From assembly GCA_008501785.1 (NCBI GenBank), contig QQUD01000676.1:1-7463 (forward strand): DNA of 7,463 nt. The letters run 5' to 3'. Each line of letters opens with the position of its first letter. Within the stretch, counting starts at the first letter, position 1. Source of the stretch: Chloroflexota bacterium (GTDB lineage Bacteria; Chloroflexota; Anaerolineae; Promineifilales; Promineifilaceae). The notes beneath the pieces were generated by a model. The model saw only the letters and a list, made by a program, of their open reading frames with translations, was not told where the DNA came from and searched no databases. The position numbers and the translations under genes are program-made. Below are positions 6,277 to 7,463 of the stretch, piece by piece.

Positions 6277-7329
6277 CTATTTCCCCATAGCTGTTTTTAA
6301 CTGTCCACAACCTGCGGCAATATCGATGCCACGGCGTTGGCGCACGGTGCTGGGGATGCCATAGCTGGTGAGGATGGCTTGAAATTGCTTGACGGCGGGG
6401 CGCTCGGTGGGACGGCCGTTATAACCAACTGTCGGGTTTAAGGGTATTAAATTGATGTGGGAATCGATATTTTCTAGCAGTTTGCCCAGTGCGTGTGCCT
6501 GGTCTGGACTATCATTTTTACCATCAATAAGTGTCCATTCAAAAAAGATGTGTCGATTTCGTTTGATTGTGTAATAACGGCAGGCGTCCATCAGTTCGGC
6601 CAGCGGCCAACGTTTGGCGGGTGGCACTAGCTTTTGCCGTTCGGCGTCGGTGGCTCCGTGCAGGCTGACGGCGAGTCGGATGGGTTGGGCTTCATCTGCC
6701 AATCGAATGATGCCAGGAACGATGCCAACGGTACTGAGTGTGATATGTTTGGGAGCGACGGCCATCCCTTTGTGATTCATGAGGATGTTAACGGCCGTTA
6801 TCGTATTTTCATAATTATGCAGAGGCTCGCCCATGCCCATCAGCACAATATTACGCAGGGAATCGCCGTGTGCGCGCAGTTCTTTGTTGACATAAATAAC
6901 CTGTGCCACAATTTCACCCGGTGTCAAATGGCGCGTAAATCCCATTTGCCCAGTGGCACAAAAGACGCAGCCCATTGCACAGCCTACCTGCGTACTCACA
7001 CATGCCGTCCAGCGACCCTTGAACTGCATCAAGACGGTTTCGATGGTGTGTCCATCGACCAATTCCAGCAGAAATTTGCGGGTGAAGCCGTCGCTGCTGT
7101 CGAGGGCGATGTGGGTGTTGAGTGGGTCGATGCGGGCGTGTTGGCTAAGTGCGGTATGTAGTTCGGAACGCATACCGGTGATGGCGGAAACGGCCGTTAC
7201 CTGTTCCCGATATAATTTTTCCCAAATTAAATCGGTGTGATACTGACTGCCACCCAGTTTGTTTATCATTTCGTTTGTTTGGTTGTAGCTCAGATCGTAC
7301 AGGTTAACGCTGTTCGTTGTTGGTTGCAT
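6277..7329 (-). CDS. rlmN: Dual-specificity 23S rRNA (A2503-C2) / tRNA (A37-C2) methyltransferase RlmN
   Basis: A 350-residue radical SAM enzyme, normal length for RlmN. The [4Fe-4S] cluster motif is C117-A-M-G-C121-V-F-C124. Cys110 and Cys341 (in AAGCGQL) have the spacing of E. coli Cys118 and Cys355, the pair used to form and resolve the methylated protein intermediate. Glu97 (IETVLM) fits the conserved base. GMGEP (165-169) binds SAM, and VSLHGATD (221-228) and RQRRGIDIAAGCG (330-342) are family signatures. The N-terminal helical domain (about 8-85) has the usual NLYDLS opening. It methylates C2 of A2503 in the ribosomal exit tunnel and of A37 in some tRNAs, affecting decoding accuracy. 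The ATG at 7329 has no Shine-Dalgarno sequence but lies about 8 nt from a -10 box, which suggests a leaderless message. All key residues are present. Confidence 0.96.
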   Translation of the reverse strand: MQPTTNSVNLYDLSYNQTNEMINKLGGSQYHTDLIWEKLYREQVTAVSAITGMRSELHTALSQHARIDPLNTHIALDSSDGFTRKFLLELVDGHTIETVLMQFKGRWTACVSTQVGCAMGCVFCATGQMGFTRHLTPGEIVAQVIYVNKELRAHGDSLRNIVLMGMGEPLHNYENTITAVNILMNHKGMAVAPKHITLSTVGIVPGIIRLADEAQPIRLAVSLHGATDAERQKLVPPAKRWPLAELMDACRYYTIKRNRHIFFEWTLIDGKNDSPDQAHALGKLLENIDSHINLIPLNPTVGYNGRPTERPAVKQFQAILTSYGIPSTVRQRRGIDIAAGCGQLKTAMGK

Positions 7330-7336
7330 GAATAGG

Positions 7337-7345
7337 ATTGTAACA
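7337..7345 (-). promoter_or_regulatory. Extended -10 promoter of rlmN, predicting a leaderless transcript
   Basis: On the minus strand TGT precedes TACAAT (7342-7337), an extended -10 with five of six consensus bases. No recognisable -35 lies 16-18 nt upstream, but that region is a run of A/T tracts that could act as an UP-like element. The start of transcription would fall at about 7330-7329, at the rlmN ATG. Confidence 0.45.
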
Positions 7346-7380
7346 AAAAACGAGAAACAAAAAATAAAAAACGGGAAACA
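7342..7380. repeat. Direct repeat with phased A-tracts upstream of rlmN
   Basis: Two 18-bp copies (7342-7359 and 7363-7380) differ at two positions and share the pattern AAAAAACGRGAAACA. Their 21-bp period is two helix turns, so the A-tracts fall on the same face of the DNA and should bend it just upstream of the rlmN -10 box. Confidence 0.45.
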
Positions 7381-7390
7381 TTTAACTTGC

Positions 7391-7463
7391 TTATTTGATG
7401 TTTAGGTAGAAGTTTTGGGTGAGGGTGATGAAATCAGGGGAATAATGGTGGCGGGTGTTGGTT
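7391..7463 (-). CDS. Possible C-terminal end of another minus-strand gene (5' part outside window)
   Basis: One minus-strand frame stays open from the window edge to the TAA at 7393-7391 and would encode 23 residues ending in TQNFYLNIK. A second minus-strand frame is also open until a stop at 7404-7402 and would give a Pro/Ser/Thr-rich end, so the assignment is uncertain. On the plus strand AGGGG (7436-7440) precedes an ATG at 7445, which leaves a third possibility. No function can be inferred. Confidence 0.25.
   Translation of the reverse strand, partial: TNTRHHYSPDFITLTQNFYLNIK

Larger units (their letters stand above)
445..7197. repeat. Dispersed palindromic octamer ACGGCCGT, eight copies
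   Basis: Exact copies start at 445, 1745, 1990, 2930, 4987, 6412, 6791 and 7190. About 0.1 copy would be expected by chance in a window this size at equal base frequencies. Six are extended to the 10-mer AACGGCCGTT, and those at 445 and 6791 are 12-bp palindromes. Seven lie in the confident genes and the 1990 copy lies in the small ORF. They are read only as Thr-Ala-Val (445, 1990, 6791, 7190) or as Asn/Tyr-Gly-Arg (1745, 2930, 4987, 6412). Confidence 0.85.

Noticed and set aside
6634..7240. Plus-strand frames of 175 and 95 residues opposite rlmN
   Set aside because: They are shadows of rlmN, whose cluster and catalytic cysteines are all in the minus-strand frame.

Overview
The window reads as ordinary bacterial chromosome with moderate GC content and compact gene spacing. 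Its most distinctive base-level signature is the palindromic octamer ACGGCCGT, present eight times in 7.5 kb. Together with the gene types (glutaredoxin-thioredoxin reductase fusion, orphan PAS histidine kinase, PPDK_N protein without a swivelling domain), this makes me lean towards a Chloroflexota (Anaerolineae-like) genome. That placement is inference and is not proven by any one gene.

Layout from left to right. (1) Positions 1-521, minus strand: 5' part of a lipoprotein with a class A beta-lactamase-like serine hydrolase domain; its 3' end lies outside the window. (2) Positions 522-654: divergent promoter region. (3) Positions 655-1896, plus: glutaredoxin fused to thioredoxin reductase. 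(4) Positions 1893-2096, minus: a probable 67-residue one-helix membrane protein, convergent with the reductase and overlapping its stop codon. (5) Positions 2097-2303: an unusually structured intergenic stretch. It holds a 65-bp mini-element with perfect 12-bp terminal inverted repeats and exact 10-bp flanking direct repeats, then a good sigma70-type promoter and a 25-bp near-perfect palindrome. (6) Positions 2304-3740, plus: soluble two-PAS histidine kinase without an adjacent response regulator. (7) Positions 3760-6159, minus: 799-residue PEP synthase/PPDK-type ATP-grasp protein that lacks the phosphohistidine swivelling domain. (8) Positions 6160-6276: a strong promoter and a heptanucleotide repeat folded as an inverted repeat. 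(9) Positions 6277-7329, minus: rlmN, apparently leaderless. (10) Positions 7330-7463: phased A-tracts and perhaps the last codons of another minus-strand gene.

The genes do not form one obvious pathway. They include one redox enzyme, one sensor kinase, one probable phosphotransfer enzyme, one rRNA/tRNA methyltransferase and a cell-surface hydrolase. Most appear to be separate transcription units. I see no rRNA, tRNA, CRISPR array, prophage or full insertion sequence, and no clear undescribed defence or mobile system. The best leads for something new are the octamer signature, the 2108-2192 mini-element with its neighbouring palindrome, and the unknown phosphate acceptor of the PPDK_N protein.
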